DNA from: Cercis canadensis
Taxonomy: Eukaryota; Streptophyta; Magnoliopsida; Fabales; Fabaceae
DNA: 64,000 nucleotides
Direction of reading: 5' to 3'
NCBI GenBank assembly: GCA_003255065.1
Contig: QAOA01001581.1
Location: forward strand, 40,757-104,756
The notes under the pieces: model-generated
What the model was told of the DNA's origin: nothing
The model's database searches: none
Seen by the model: the letters and a program-made list of their open reading frames with translations, nothing else
In this document: in pieces, positions 31,677 to 43,148 of the stretch
How positions within the stretch are numbered: position 1 is the first letter of the stretch
How the letters are laid out: the number at the start of each line of letters is the position of its first letter
Made by a program: the position numbers and the translations under genes

Positions 31677-34610
31677 GTGCAAGAATGGAACACTGGGAGA
31701 ATGATTGGAGTAGGGCATGAGTCCTGTGGGCTATACTACCTCACCCCACCACCATCTCCTGAGGCTTGTATTGCTACTAATCCACCTGAACTTTTTCATC
31801 GTCGTTTGGGACATCCTAGCTTACAGAAACTACAAAAGATGGTGTCGAGTCTCTCTAATGTCTCTTCTTTAGAATGTGAGTCTTGTCAATTAGAAAAACA
31901 TGTTCGTAGTTCTTTTCTTAGTCGTGTCAATAAACAAGTTGAGTCTCCTTTTTCACTTGTTCATTCTGATGTATGGGGTCCTAGTCGTGTCAACTCAATT
32001 CTAGGTTTTCAATACTTTGTTACCTTTGTTGATGATTTTTCCCGATGTACTTGGTTATTTTTTAATGAAAAATCGTTCAGAACTATTCTCTATTTTTCAA
32101 ACTTTTTGCTCAAAAATTAAAACTCAATTTGGAATCACCATTCGCACCTTTCGGAGTGATAATGCTTGAGAATATCTTTCTGCTCCATTTCAATCTATTA
32201 TGACTTCTCAAGGCATTTTCCATCAATATTATTGTGCTCATACTCCTCAACAAAATGGAGTGGCTGAGCGGAAAAATAGACACCTGATTAAGACTGCCTG
32301 TACTCTCCTTATTCATAATAATGTTCCGCTGCGTTTTTGGGGAGATGCGATTATCACTGCATGTTATTTGATTAATTGCATGTCATCTTCCGTTTTACAA
32401 AATCAGGTGCCTCATTCTCTTTTATTTCCCAATCGGCCACTTTACTCTCTTCTTCTTCGTGTCTTAGGTTGCACATGTTTCCTTCATGATTTTACTCCCG
32501 ATAAAGATAAGTTACATGCAAAATCTCTTAAATGTGTCTTTTTAGGTTATTCCCGTTTGCAAAAGGGTTACCGTTGTTTTTCTCTTGAACTCAAACATTA
32601 TATAGTTTTCCCAGATGTCACCTTCTTTGAGACAACCTCATTCTTTCCCACTTTAGGGCATCCTGATTTTTCTACTGTTATTCAGGTTCTCCCTATTTCA
32701 TGTACTCATCCTATTTCGCAAGTTGTTTTTTCTCATGACTCCAGTGGTCCTATAGAGGACTCGGCACCTCATTTACTCACCTACCATCGTCGGCCTCAAC
32801 CGGAACTTGTTGAGAACCCTACCATTGTGTCACCTGTCACTAAGCCAGTTGAAAACCCTACCACCAATGATAGTCCTACTACTATCCCATTGGATTCATC
32901 TCTTGCTCCGGTTACTTCTCCAGTTCCGGTCTTTGACTTGGACCGTTCCATTGCTGACCGCAAAGGTATTCGTTCTACTCGTAACCCTTACTTCCTTTAT
33001 AATTTTGTGAGCTATCACCGTTTGTCTCCACAATATTATGCTTTTGTGTTGTCTTTGTCTCTTGTTTCTATTCCTAAAAATACAGGTGAAACACTTTTTG
33101 ACCCAGGCTGGCGTAAGGCATTGAGTGAAGAGATGGCTGCTTTAGATTCCAATAGCACTTGGGATTTGGTGCTTCTACCACATGGTAAATCCACAGTTGG
33201 TTGTCGTTGGATTTACACAGTCAAAGTTGGCCCTGATGGCCAAATAGATCGTTTAAAAGCCCGACTGGTTGCCAATGGATACACCCATATCTACGGACTT
33301 GATTATAGTGATACCTTCTCTCCAGTTGCCAAGATGACCTATGTTTGCCTCTTTTTATCTATGGCTGCCATTCACCACTGGCCCCTTTATCAATTGGATA
33401 TTAAAAATGCATTTCTACATGGAAAATTGCAAGAGGAAGTTTATATGGAGCAACCTTCTGAATTTGTTGCTCAGGGGAGTCTAGATTGGTGTTTAGACTT
33501 CGCCGATCTCTCTATGGACTTAAACAATCTCAACGGGCTTGGTTTGGGAGATTTAGTTCAGTTGTCCTACAGTTTGGTATGACTCGGAGTGAGGCCGATC
33601 ATTCATTCTTTTACTTTCACTCATCCTCTAACCGATGCATTTACTTGGTTGTCTCTATGGATGACATTGTGATTACAGGGAATGATCAAGATGGCATACA
33701 GAAACTTAAGCAACATCTATTCCAGCACTTTCAGACAAAAAGATTTGGGCAAACTCAAGTAATTTCTGGGAATAGAAATTGCTCAATCCCGAAAGGGTGT
33801 TGCCATCTCACAACGAAAATATGCCTTGGATATATTGAAAGAAACAGGCATGTCAAACTGCAAACTGTGGATACTCTAATCGATCCAAATGTCAAGCTCC
33901 TACATGATCAGGAGGAGCCCTTATCAAATCCTAATAGATACCGGAGACTTGTTGGAAAACTCAACTACCTCACAGTGACACATCCTAATATTACCTTCCC
34001 AATGAGTGTGCTTAGTCAATTTCTAAGTGTTCCGTGTGACAGTCATTGGGATGCAGTAGTTCGCATTTTAAAATACATCAAGAAGGCACCAGGAAAAGGC
34101 CTATTATATGAAAGTAGATGACATACTCAGGTGGTTGGCTATTCAAATGCTGATTGGGCAGACTATCCATATGATAGACGCTCAACCACTAGATATTGTG
34201 TATTTGTTGGGGGTAATCTAGTGTCATGGAAGAGTAAGAAACAATCAGTTCTTGCTCTATCCACGGTTGAGATAGAATACCAAGACATGGCTAAAGCAAT
34301 CTGTGAACTTATATGGCTGAAACAGTTACTTCAAGAGTTAAAATTTATGAAGATTCAACAAATGAAACTAATATGCGACAACCAAGCAGCTCTCCACATT
34401 GCCTCTAATCTAGTCTTCCATGAAAGGACCAAACATATAGAGATTGACTGTCACTTTATTAGACAGAAAATACTTTCAGGGGATATTGCTACTAGTTTTG
34501 TTAGATCAAACAACCAGCTAGCAGATATATTTACTAAGTCTCTCGGAGGCCCTCAAGTTAACTACATTTGTAACAAGCTTGGAACATATAATATGTATGC
34601 TCCAGCTTGA
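31677..34610 (+). pseudogene. Copia element 1: integrase, reverse transcriptase, RNase H, broken
   Basis: Integrase starts in 31677-32120 with the HHCC region (FHRRLGHPS, CESCQLEKH) and DVWGPS. After a frame break it continues in 32200-33582 with [16 protein letters not shown]. Reverse transcriptase follows ([30 protein letters not shown]) and shifts frame at about 33490. The catalytic box reads VSMDDIVITG, with Met where copia enzymes have Val. RNase H (34131-34610) carries YSNADWADYPYDRRSTT and CDNQAALHIA and ends at TGA 34608. At least three shifts and several stops separate the parts. Confidence 0.9.
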
Positions 34611-34617
34611 GGGAAAG
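34607..34617 (+). promoter_or_regulatory. Polypurine tract of copia element 1
   Basis: The purine-rich TTGAGGGAAAG lies directly before the 3' LTR. It primes plus-strand DNA synthesis. Confidence 0.85.
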
Positions 34618-34765
34618 TGTTAGAATACTAGCTGTAAATACTATAGTTATTATAACATATATTTAGGCTTGTAATTAGCTTATAATTAGGCTCATTATTG
34701 CTGTACAGTTAATATAAATAATAGCTGTGAGGAGCTAGTCTCACAACCTTTCCACTATTCTCACA
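34618..34765 (+). repeat. 3' LTR of copia element 1
   Basis: 148 bp, TGTTAGAATA...TATTCTCACA, the same length as the 5' LTR with 9 visible differences, mostly transitions. Confidence 0.95.
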
Positions 34766-35776
34766 GATACAATTCCACGATGCTATTCGTGGCCAATTGC
34801 CTTATTGACATGTATTCCAAATCTGGAGATGTAGATGCTGCTCGAATTGTTTTTGACAACTTGCAGGAGCAGAGTGCCGTATCTTGGACATCTTAAATGA
34901 AAGGTTATGGCATGCATAGACATGGTGAAGATGCTCTTTGGGTTTTTGATGAGATGAGGAAAGCAGGTCTAGTGCCTATGGCATAACCTTCCTTCTTGTG
35001 CTTTATGCATGTAGTCATTCGGGAATGATAGATCATGTATTCCAATTTTGGGGTTGCTCCTAGAGTAGAGCATTACTCTTGCACGGTTGATCTTTTGGGT
35101 CATGTTGGTCGCTTAGGTGAAGCTCTGAAACTCATTAATAACATGCCCATGGAACCAACCCCAATAGTGTGGGTGGCCCTGCTTAGTTCTTGCCGGATGC
35201 ATTCAAATGTGGAACTTGGAGAATTTGCTGCAAATCGATTATCAGAATTGGAATCAGAGAATGATGGGACATATACTTTGCTTTCAAACATATATGCTCA
35301 TGCTAGGTGTTGGAAAGATGTAGCCAGGATCAGATATTTGATGAAGCATACCGGGATCAGGAAAAGGCCTGGTTGCAGCTGGGTCCAAGGAAGGGAAGGC
35401 ACTGTAACCTTCTTTGTGGGAGACAAGTCTCATTTTACAATCTCAACAGATATATGAAATTCTTGCAGCCTTAATTCAACGCATCAAAGCAATTGGGTAT
35501 GTTCCTCAAACAAGTTATGCTCTTCATGATGTGGATGATGAAGAGAAAGGTGATCTGCTTTTTGAACATAGTGAGAAGTTAGCTCTTGCTTATGGCATCC
35601 TAACATCTCCTTTAGGGGCACCTATCCGAATCACCAAGAATTTACGTAGCTATGGTGATTGTCACACTGCCTTTACCTACTTATCCATGATTATTGAACA
35701 TGGGATCAAACTGAGAGACTCAAGTCACTTTCATCATTTCAAAAAAGGACCATGCTCATGTAAAGGCTACTGGTGA
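34766..35776 (+). pseudogene. PPR-DYW copy B, 3' part
   Basis: The gene resumes at GATACAATTCCACG after the copia element. Single-base losses near 34893 (cttaaatga for ctttaatga) and 34978 (gcctatgg for gcctgatgg), plus a deletion near 35038, break the frame. 35035-35457 and 35414-35776 are open in two frames (one base inserted near 35435) and cover the E and DYW domains, ending KGPCSCKGYW. In the zinc pair the first Cys is replaced (SYGDC, versus CDDC in copy A), so the deaminase site is altered as well as the frame. Confidence 0.85.
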
Positions 35777-35885
35777 TAGTGGAGTCAAGTAAGTCTATCT
35801 TAAGTAAAACATTTTTGCAATGAGAGAGGTAATTAATTTGTTGTTCACTTGTTACGAAGCTCATTCATCTTTGTAATTGGAACAT

Positions 35886-37248
35886 CTATATAATTTTAAA
35901 AGAAGAACCCCTATGCACCACATGCTGCCATGTGGCAATCCAACCATTATAAGAATGCACCATATGCTGCCATGTGGCTATGTAGCCATTATTGTGTGCC
36001 ATTAATATTCACATTTATTCCTCCTAAAATAATATCCGAAAATTACATAAAAAAAATTAAAAATATAATAATTTCATTTGCACTCCATAATTTTAGCTAA
36101 ACAATAAATGTTGATTTGTCAATATGATATTTCAAAATTTAGGGTTTTGAGGTTGTGCCTCCATAAACCTCTATATATACTCCCCTGCATATGAGACTCA
36201 CCTCCATTGGATTACGAATATTCCAACTGTTTTCCTCCATCTGAATAATCTCCCAGGTTTGTGCTTTTAAATCATTTAGTAGGTTATGAATTCATTTTGC
36301 TTTGTATCCCTTATTTCAGTGACCATCTTTTGGATCTCTTCTGCACTCAAGGTTTCTCCTTTGTTTCGGTAAGAGTAAGTCTTCCTTTTCATATGCTGTG
36401 CTGTTTATGTTTTGTTTTCTCTATTACACTTCATATCTTCCATCTTCAGGATTGTGTTCTTATTACTTTTTAATCACTAATCTATTTACTGTTGTTTACT
36501 TCTTTTCATGGTATTTCATCTATAATTCCTTTTTCTAGGGGCGCTGAGGCTGCAAGTAAATGATAGAATGAATTGACTTATACTCGTGTAATGCATGGTT
36601 TTCTTTTCAAATTTGTATTGTTAAATTTTAAAACTGTAATAAGCATCCTATTTTATAGGAATATGAATGTGAGTGGCAGTGCTATGATGAATTTAATCCT
36701 TCTTTTTGAATAGTTCTAAAAATTGGATTATGAAATTTTTCTCCTTCTTTTTCAAAAGTTCCAAACATCAGATATTGGGTTTCCACTACGACAGAAAAAA
36801 TATAAATCAAAAGCGGGACATTGTAATACATCTTAAATTAAAAAACTTATCATAAATCAATGATATAATATAGTTACAGATGGCTTCTCATAAATCAAAG
36901 ATAATACTCTTAGCTGGCATTGTTTTGCACAATTATTAGAACGAAAAAATAAACCAAGAAAGGTTTCAAGGCACAGATACTAGGAGATATACCCATTGAC
37001 CAATAAAAGACATGTGGCGACACGTGTAAGAGTTTGTAAGTAAGAATCAACAAGTATATATGTCTCCAAAATATTTCAAGACTGGAAATATCTATTTTAT
37101 AGATTTGACTAATATTAGTAATTATAAAATGGAATTTAAAATTGCTGTTGTAATGCATTACTTGATTGGCAAGAACCAGAATTGATGTGATAAAATATTT
37201 GACGGAGGGGTGTAATTGAAGGAATCATCAAGAATCAATTAGTAATTA
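35886..37248. other. Insertion in segment B, no gene identified
   Basis: This is the left part of the 3.86-kb block absent from copy A. It opens with tctatataattttaaaag and contains paired atgctgccatgtggc motifs (35920-35980), followed by a transposon-like leader (36130-36560) with TATATATACTCCCC and CT-rich segments. A Helitron-type origin is possible, but I found no CTRR end with hairpin. No protein is recognisable. Confidence 0.4.
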
Positions 37249-37393
37249 GGCCCTTCTGTCAAAGGATCATCCATCATCACCGTCATTCCGAAAGCAGTGG
37301 ACGACGTGTTAGTCATCGATGACTCACCCACTATGGTGGCCGTTGGGTTTGATCCGGTGAGAATGTCATGGAGGTAGAAGTGCAAGTGAGAAC
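37249..37393 (-). pseudogene. Dirigent protein fragment, copy 1
   Basis: This is a duplicate of the first part of the dirigent fragment at 37848-38051, ending at the same CACTA junction. It covers HDILTGSNPTATIVGES to about DDPLTEG on the minus strand. The duplication 37249-37458 / 37907-38116 (210 bp) includes both the gene piece and the first 65 bp of the CACTA end. Confidence 0.75.
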
Positions 37394-37458
37394 CACTACA
37401 ACAAATTTCCTGGATTCCAACGGAATTTTTCCGTTGGAATTTTACAAAATACCGTTGG

Positions 37459-37847
37459 CTTGTCTTTTGTGATGTGGTCCTGATATGTTTAATTTTTTAT
37501 TAGAGTAAAATATAATTTTGGTCCTTAAAAAATTATTATGCTATCACTTTAATCCCAAATTTTTTTCTGGTGCCACTTTAGTCCTTTAATTTATATTATG
37601 TCAGCCAATTTAGTCATTCATCTAGGTCAGTTAGTAAGGTTGGATGGAAAAGTCAACGTGACACGTTAAGTGCTAATGTGGTCATTATGTGGTGACATGG
37701 CACATTAAAAAAATATAAAAAAAAAAAGACATTCTCTCTCATTTCTCTTTTTCTTCCCCATCGTCCAGACTCTTCCTTTCTCTCATTTCTCTTCAACTCC
37801 CTTTCTCATTAATGGAACACATAAACATTGTACTCTACAACAACATT
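37459..37847. other. Transposon-like spacer between the dirigent fragments
   Basis: It contains GAGTAAAATATAATTTTGGTC (from about 37503) and ggtgccactttagtcc, resembling the start of the foldback MITE family found at 4976 and 43327. The matching opposite end is not visible, so it may be a truncated relative. 37720-37800 is CT-rich. Confidence 0.45.
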
Positions 37848-38051
37848 CTTGGAAAGCTGAGGCGTAAATGCCCTGTGCTCTTCCCACTAGTTTGGAACTC
37901 TGCTCTGGCCCTTCTGTCAAAGGATCATCCATCATCACCGTCATTCCGAAAGCAGTGGACGACGTGTTAGTCATCGATGACTCACCCACTATGGTGGCCG
38001 TTGGGTTTGATCCGGTGAGAATGTCATGGAGGTAGAAGTGCAAGTGAGAAC
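37848..38051 (-). pseudogene. Dirigent protein fragment, copy 2, cut by CACTA element
   Basis: The minus strand encodes HLHFYLHDILTGSNPTATIV, GESSMTNTSSTAFGMTVMMD, then DDPLTEGPEQSSKLVGRAQG and IYASAFQE. This is the conserved N-terminal half of plant dirigent proteins, secreted beta-barrel proteins that direct stereoselective coupling of phenoxy radicals in lignan formation. The signal peptide side is missing because the CACTA element begins at 38052, and the C-terminal half is missing below 37848, where the sequence stops resembling the family. Codon quality is good up to both breaks, so the loss may be fairly recent. Confidence 0.8.
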
Positions 38052-38069
38052 CACTACAACAAATTTCCT

Positions 38070-38620
38070 GGATTCCAACGGAATTTTTCCGTTGGAATTT
38101 TACAAAATACCGTTGGAATTTTGTACTCCAACGGAAATTCCAACGGAATACGTGTCGTTGGAAAATGCCCCGTTGGAATTGCGTAATTCCAACGGAAAAA
38201 AATTCCAACGGAAATTCTAACGGAACTTTACCGTTGGAATTATGCGAAAAATTCCAACGGTAATTCCAAGGGAAAGAAACCGTTAGAAACTATTAAATAA
38301 TTCCAACGGTATAATTCCGTTGGAATTTTTTCCAACGGAAATATACCGTTGGAATTACCGATGGAATTATTTAATTAATTTTTATTAAATTTGTTGCAGA
38401 AAAGAATTCCAAGGGTAANTTTCGAAAAAATTCCAACGGTACAATTCCGTTGGAATTGATAATAATTTTTTAAATATTCGAATTTTTTTTTAATTATTTA
38501 AAACTATCAAAAAAACTCCAACGGTATTTTACCGTTGGAATTTCCGTTGGAATTTAATTTTTAATTAATATTTTGTTTTCATTATTCCCATGGAAATTCC
38601 AACGGAAAATTCCGTTGGAA
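38070..38620. repeat. CACTA subterminal repeat array
   Basis: More than twenty copies of CCGTTGGAATT or its complement occur in both orientations, many fused as palindromes. In this class such arrays bind the element's own transposase. The array stops near 38620, before the transposase 3' end at 38845. Confidence 0.85.
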
Positions 38621-38844
38621 TTTCCAAATCACCATTCCATGAACGTTTTATTTTTCTGTGAGACCAATTTCAGCAAAATAGCAAAGACATGTGTAAAATT
38701 ATGCAACTAAAGCTTAAATATCTCAGAAATATGCAAGATTCAACTGTCTAAAAGTCTAAAAGTATGCCAGATTCAACTGAAGTAAGGAAATATAAATCAA
38801 GAGTATAAAATACAATCAACTCCTAAAAATTTCAGATAATCATC

Positions 38845-39501
38845 TCACAAATGAAAATCATCCTCATCATCTTCATTGATAGCTGGAGGTCGTAAGGACG
38901 TAGTAGGAGTAGCCTCTGAGTTGTTATGTCCTGATTGCAATTGCTGAATGTATCCCTTAAGACTGGCCAACTCACTCTCAAGTTGAGAGAATCGATCTGC
39001 ACGCTCTGCCTCAAGTTGTGCAAACCGGTCACCTCGAGTACGTTCTTCTACCAATTGGGTCTCAAGAACTGCAATACGCTGTATAAGCTCATCATTGTTG
39101 GTCGCAGTGGCTGTAGACTGAGACTCAGACCTGTTGGACCCGGACCCGGATGAAGAGTAAAATGCTATTTCGGATCCAAATCCATAAGCGCGGCCCCTCT
39201 TATTTTTCCCCCCAGTCGCTTGGAAAAAAAGGGCAGAGTTATCAACAGATTCTCCTGTGGCTGCAACATCTTCCTTTAATTTCTCATAGGAACTCTGCAT
39301 GTGATTTCAAAAAGAACACAAAACAGAAGTAAGAAAGTGAAAATACTTAAATGATGCTAGAAGCTCAATTTTGATGTTATAATTCGAGATACTCACATAA
39401 GTCCTTGCTGCCCTAGGTGTTGACCACTGGTCCGTCTCATCATTATGGTTCAACCTACAAAAAAGCTCTGGGATGGTAGCCTCTCTACCTAGTTCCCGTG
39501 T
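38845..39501 (-). pseudogene. CACTA transposase C-terminal exons (plant Ptta/En/Spm type)
   Basis: Two exons are visible on the minus strand. One is 39397-39501 (acceptor TTTCAG, coding TRELGREATIPELFCRLNHN ... RAARTY, donor GTGAGT). The other is 38845-39294 (acceptor GCAG, coding SSYEKLKEDVAATGE, FFQATGGKNKRGRAYGFGSE, then a coiled coil ERADRFSQLESELASLKGY and an acidic end NEDDEDDFHL). This matches the C-terminal part of the plant transposase family I know as Transposase_24. The catalytic N-terminal part is absent beyond 39743. Splice sites look usable, but the protein is truncated. Confidence 0.75.
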
Positions 39502-40178
39502 CTGAAACATATAATAAATTTGTGTTAGTTATCAATGATAAATTAAAACATACATATAAAAACTTTATTACCAATAAATAAAACTTACATACCGTCTTTT
39601 ATGCTCTGATAGAGAAATGGAGCCACCCTTGTTCAGACATCATGGATTTAGACATTTTATTTCGAATATGGCAATAATCAGTTTAAGGCATAATTGAGGT
39701 CATAAAGTATGATAGCAATTTATAAAAAAAAGTATAGAAAACGGAGTGATATCATAAATTAATTATTTAGTGAAAAATAAAAACTCCTTTAGACGTTTGC
39801 AATTATGTTCTAGTTGACTTTTGGTTACTTCATCTAATTATCACTTTACTCATTAGTTTCACTGAATATTTGGACTAAATTCACGCATTGATGAACTCAA
39901 AAATCATATGCACAAATTCAAAATGCTTGGGCGCTAATTCATTCCACATCCGCACGGAAAGCATCAGCCCACGTGTGGATGTGTGATGTGCTGAACCCCT
40001 TAGCCAAGGTAGATGAAATGGGACATGACTCACAATTATATCCCCTTTTTTCATAAAGTACATTTGGTTTGTTTTTAATTTCAAGGGCTATCCTCTTTGA
40101 CTGGACCTTGACAGAGTTTCTCTTTTGGGACTCTAGAATTAGGGAATATGCAACAAATTTTAGGCTAGATGTCCTAGT

Positions 40179-40658
40179 TATACCCAATTTTGTCCTAATT
40201 AATTTATAAAGAATAAATATAAAAAATAAAATGTTTGAAATACTTACAATAATAATAATTTAAAGAATACAAAAATACAAAAAATTATTATTATTAAAAA
40301 TGAATAATATAAATAAAAACAAAAAACAAAGAAGATATAATGGCTCTTGGAGGCAACACGCAAGGTAGCAACCCAAGTTCTGTGAAATGTTGTTCCCAAT
40401 CCGGTCACTCCTCCTAGCCATGCCCCTGCCAGCTTGAAAGCAGGAAATCATCAATTCACATCAGTGCAACTTGCACCATTCTTCAGTTATAAAAAGAAAC
40501 ACAAGCAATGAACCAGAGGAGGCCGACTACACAGACCAGAGGAGCTAAAATCCTCAAAGCAGAAAACGGACACAACTGGCAAGAGTCTCATCCACAGGTA
40601 ACTACCAATATTTACTTTTCCATTCTTCCATTTTTTAGTACTCACACCCACACACAAA

Positions 40659-40693
<35 letters not shown>

Positions 40694-42425
40694 AACCAAA
40701 CCAAGACACCACCGTGGAGAGCAAAACAAGTCAATTCCCTTTGCCAAAATCAAGTTTGAAGTAGAGTGATTCCACCCCATTCCCAAGTCCCCATTTTTCT
40801 AGAGAGAGAAAAATAGAATTTTATAGAGAGAGAGGTAGAAATTGTGAGAGAAAGAGTTGAAATAGAGAAGAAATCCTTACCTTAGCCACCATTGGTTGAG
40901 AAGTAGAGACAAAATCCATGCTTTCTCCCCTTGGATTTAAGAGAAAATCCATGCTTGTTGCATTTTCCCCTTGCTGTGTTTTTTTCCCCTTTCTTCCTTC
41001 TCCTTGCCGTAGCTCTCATTCTGAAGTTCTCTGATTTCCTTTTTAATGCTATTTGCAAATTTCTTTTTGTTTATTGGCTTATATTGACTTGTTGGAGCAT
41101 GGGCACTTTCTTTTGTTTAACTTGATGGCCTGGACGATGGCTTAGGTTTACTTACCCAATTGGTCTCATGTCCTTTTTAGTTATTTTGTTATTTCATGAT
41201 TACATATTAGAATAAAGCCCTTTTTGATAAATTGGTTCTCTTGTATTTGGTTTGGACTTTTTTTTGTTTAAGGCTCATTTAATATTTATCCCATTGAATT
41301 CGTGGGCCTAGCAAAGCTCTTGGCTTTTTTTTTTTTGCTTCTTTGTTCTTTGCTGCCATATTAATTTAGGTGGGACCTTTTGGTAGCTTTTTGTTATATT
41401 TTGGATGAAAGACCCACTAATAAGGTATAAATTAGTTTAGTGATTAAGTTTTAAATATTATTATTTTATACTTTTTATTATTTTTTTATTTACCCAATGT
41501 GTTATGTTGTCATGATTATTTTCATTGTGATTGGAATAAAATCAAAGTCCAATGACGGATTAAATTGTGAAAGAATTTGTGTCGATAATCTTTCTTAATT
41601 TTTTTGAGGGGAGAGATAATTTCTTGATTGTGCTAGAGGTATTGAAATGACCAATGAAATTTTCAATATTGTTTTGATTCTTTTAATTACTGTATTTCTA
41701 ACATTTTTTACATTGCATTTTATTTTATCATTATTTCTGTTAATGCTGGAATAAGATTGCCGACGAGGGAATAATTAAATTTAGCCATAATGATGGCGAC
41801 ACTTTGACATTCCGGAGGTGAGGAGTGTCACTTTAGTCTTTCCAGATATACTGGTAGACTAAAAAGACCTTCAATAAAAAAAAAATCTTTTTTTTTTTCA
41901 TAAATCTCAAACTCATCTCTTGAACACATAATAAATTGTATTTCGTATATTTAGCTATCATTTACTTAGTAACATTGCTAGAAATTGCCTATGACAGAAT
42001 AAATTAGGAGAGGATTGTAGTGACAATCACAGACTCTACCCAATAGTCTTGAGGCGTCTTTCTAAGTTTTACTAGAGGTACTGGTAGGACTTAATAACAC
42101 ATTAATCTATTTCAATGACCAATTTCATTCAACAATTTTTTTAGATGACATAAAATTAAATTGGTAACCGTTCGCTAAAACGGGCGTCGTAGGGTGCTAA
42201 CACCTTCCCTACATGTAATCAACTCTCTTACCCGAACTTTGATAACGTAGACCAAAATTTTTTTTTATAGGCATCCAATCATGCCTTAAATTGATTGGTG
42301 GCGACTCCATTAATTTTCTCCAATCATTTTTTTGTAATTAAAAAACTTTATAAATTTACAATTTTACACTTATTATTTTTTTTGCCGCTTCACGTCGTCG
42401 CGCTCCCGAAAAGGACGTTGCGACA
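40179..42425 (+). mobile_element. Solo LTR of a long-LTR Ty3/gypsy family
   Basis: A 2,247-bp insertion is flanked by exact CTAGT (40174-40178 and 42426-42430). Segment A shows the empty site with a single ctagt (19083-19087). It begins TATACCCAATTTTG and ends GGACGTTGCGACA. The related copy at 53180 begins TGTTGACATCC, so the first bases here are altered. It shares motifs in order with 53180-55744 (ggcaacacgcaagg, cagtgcaacttgcac, ttataaaa, a lattice of short introns-free AT-rich sequence). No coding domain is present. Confidence 0.8.
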
Positions 42426-43148
42426 CTAGTCATATTCAGACTAAGCATAAACTTAACTTTTGAGTCTCACATATTTAAATGGCTACTGTTTTTCCTTCTT
42501 GCTAGATTATTGCTTTCATGTCCCCTACCCCATCATGAGTATCAGTTTCTAAAAGTAATTTAACATAGGATTATCCAAGATATATCCCATACCTCACCAT
42601 GGTGTATTTCTTAAGAAACGCCAAGAAATTTTTGGAGAGATATTTTATGAATGGCGGTTGTCAGACTATGAAGGTGGATCTGGTATGTACTTGATCGGTT
42701 CATAACTATTTTGCTGTCTGAAACATGATTTACAGTATCTTAATGACTGTTGATTTTCATAATCTGTCTGGTATGAGTATTATGTGTATGATAAAAGAGG
42801 TTTTGGACAAATGGTCAAATGTTTGCAGAACGAGTAGTATTTCAAATTTAGGGGACTTATTGTAAAGCTACATAGTTGGAACAAGATTCTTATCCCTCAC
42901 CAAGAATTTCTGAGCAAGGTCCCATTCCCCCTTGTAGCTTAGGAAGTATATTCCTATATGGCTAGAGATTCAGTTTCTTGCCTAAGGCCATTTCTTTTTG
43001 CAAGCCACACATTCGCACTAAAAATCAGTAGGTTGTTCACTTTGCAACTAAAAGCAGAAACAGGATGAAGTGTTTGTATTTATATTTCCCCCTGTTGCAC
43101 CTATTGTAGGATATTGGTTGACTACAAAGCCAAGAACCTACATTGACA

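Larger units (their letters stand above)
29833..34765 (+). mobile_element. Ty1/copia retrotransposon, full length, in PPR copy B
   Basis: A 4,933-bp element has 148-bp LTRs (29833-29980 and 34618-34765), a methionine-tRNA type primer-binding site, gag-pol, and a polypurine tract. The flanks are GATAT (29828-29832) and GATAC (34766-34770). Copy A has the uninterrupted target ggatacaattcc. By my manual alignment the LTRs differ at 9 of 148 positions, so the insertion is not recent. Frames are broken by stops and shifts. Domain order PR-INT-RT-RNaseH assigns it to Ty1/copia. Confidence 0.95.
38052..39743 (-). mobile_element. CACTA (En/Spm-like) transposon fragment
   Basis: The terminus CACTACAACAAATTTCC at 38052 is followed by a dense subterminal array of TTCCAACGGAA / TTCCGTTGGAA motifs (38070-38620), and then by the 3' exons of a plant-type transposase on the minus strand. 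The opposite CACTA end is not present. Homology to copy A resumes at 39744, so the element is truncated there. A single n lies in the array at 38419. Confidence 0.85.
24641..43036 (+). repeat. Segmental duplication, copy B (expanded by insertions)
   Basis: This copy carries the same ordered blocks as 14505-19716, interrupted by extra DNA: 25022-28049 (foldback element plus dienelactone-hydrolase exon), about 28608-28940, 29833-34765 (copia), 35886-39743 (dirigent/CACTA block, replacing 79 bp of copy A) and 40179-42425 (solo LTR). The copia element and the solo LTR have target duplications consistent with insertion after the duplication. The right edge lies about 110 bp upstream of the SABATH pseudogene start. 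Confidence 0.85.

Noticed and set aside
35886-37248. Helitron insertion in segment B
   Set aside because: The left end has a TC-like start and AT-rich leader, but I found no CTRR terminus with a preceding hairpin and no helicase sequence.
40662-40692. TA-rich run as a promoter element
   Set aside because: It is a simple (TA)n microsatellite inside a solo LTR with no gene downstream.
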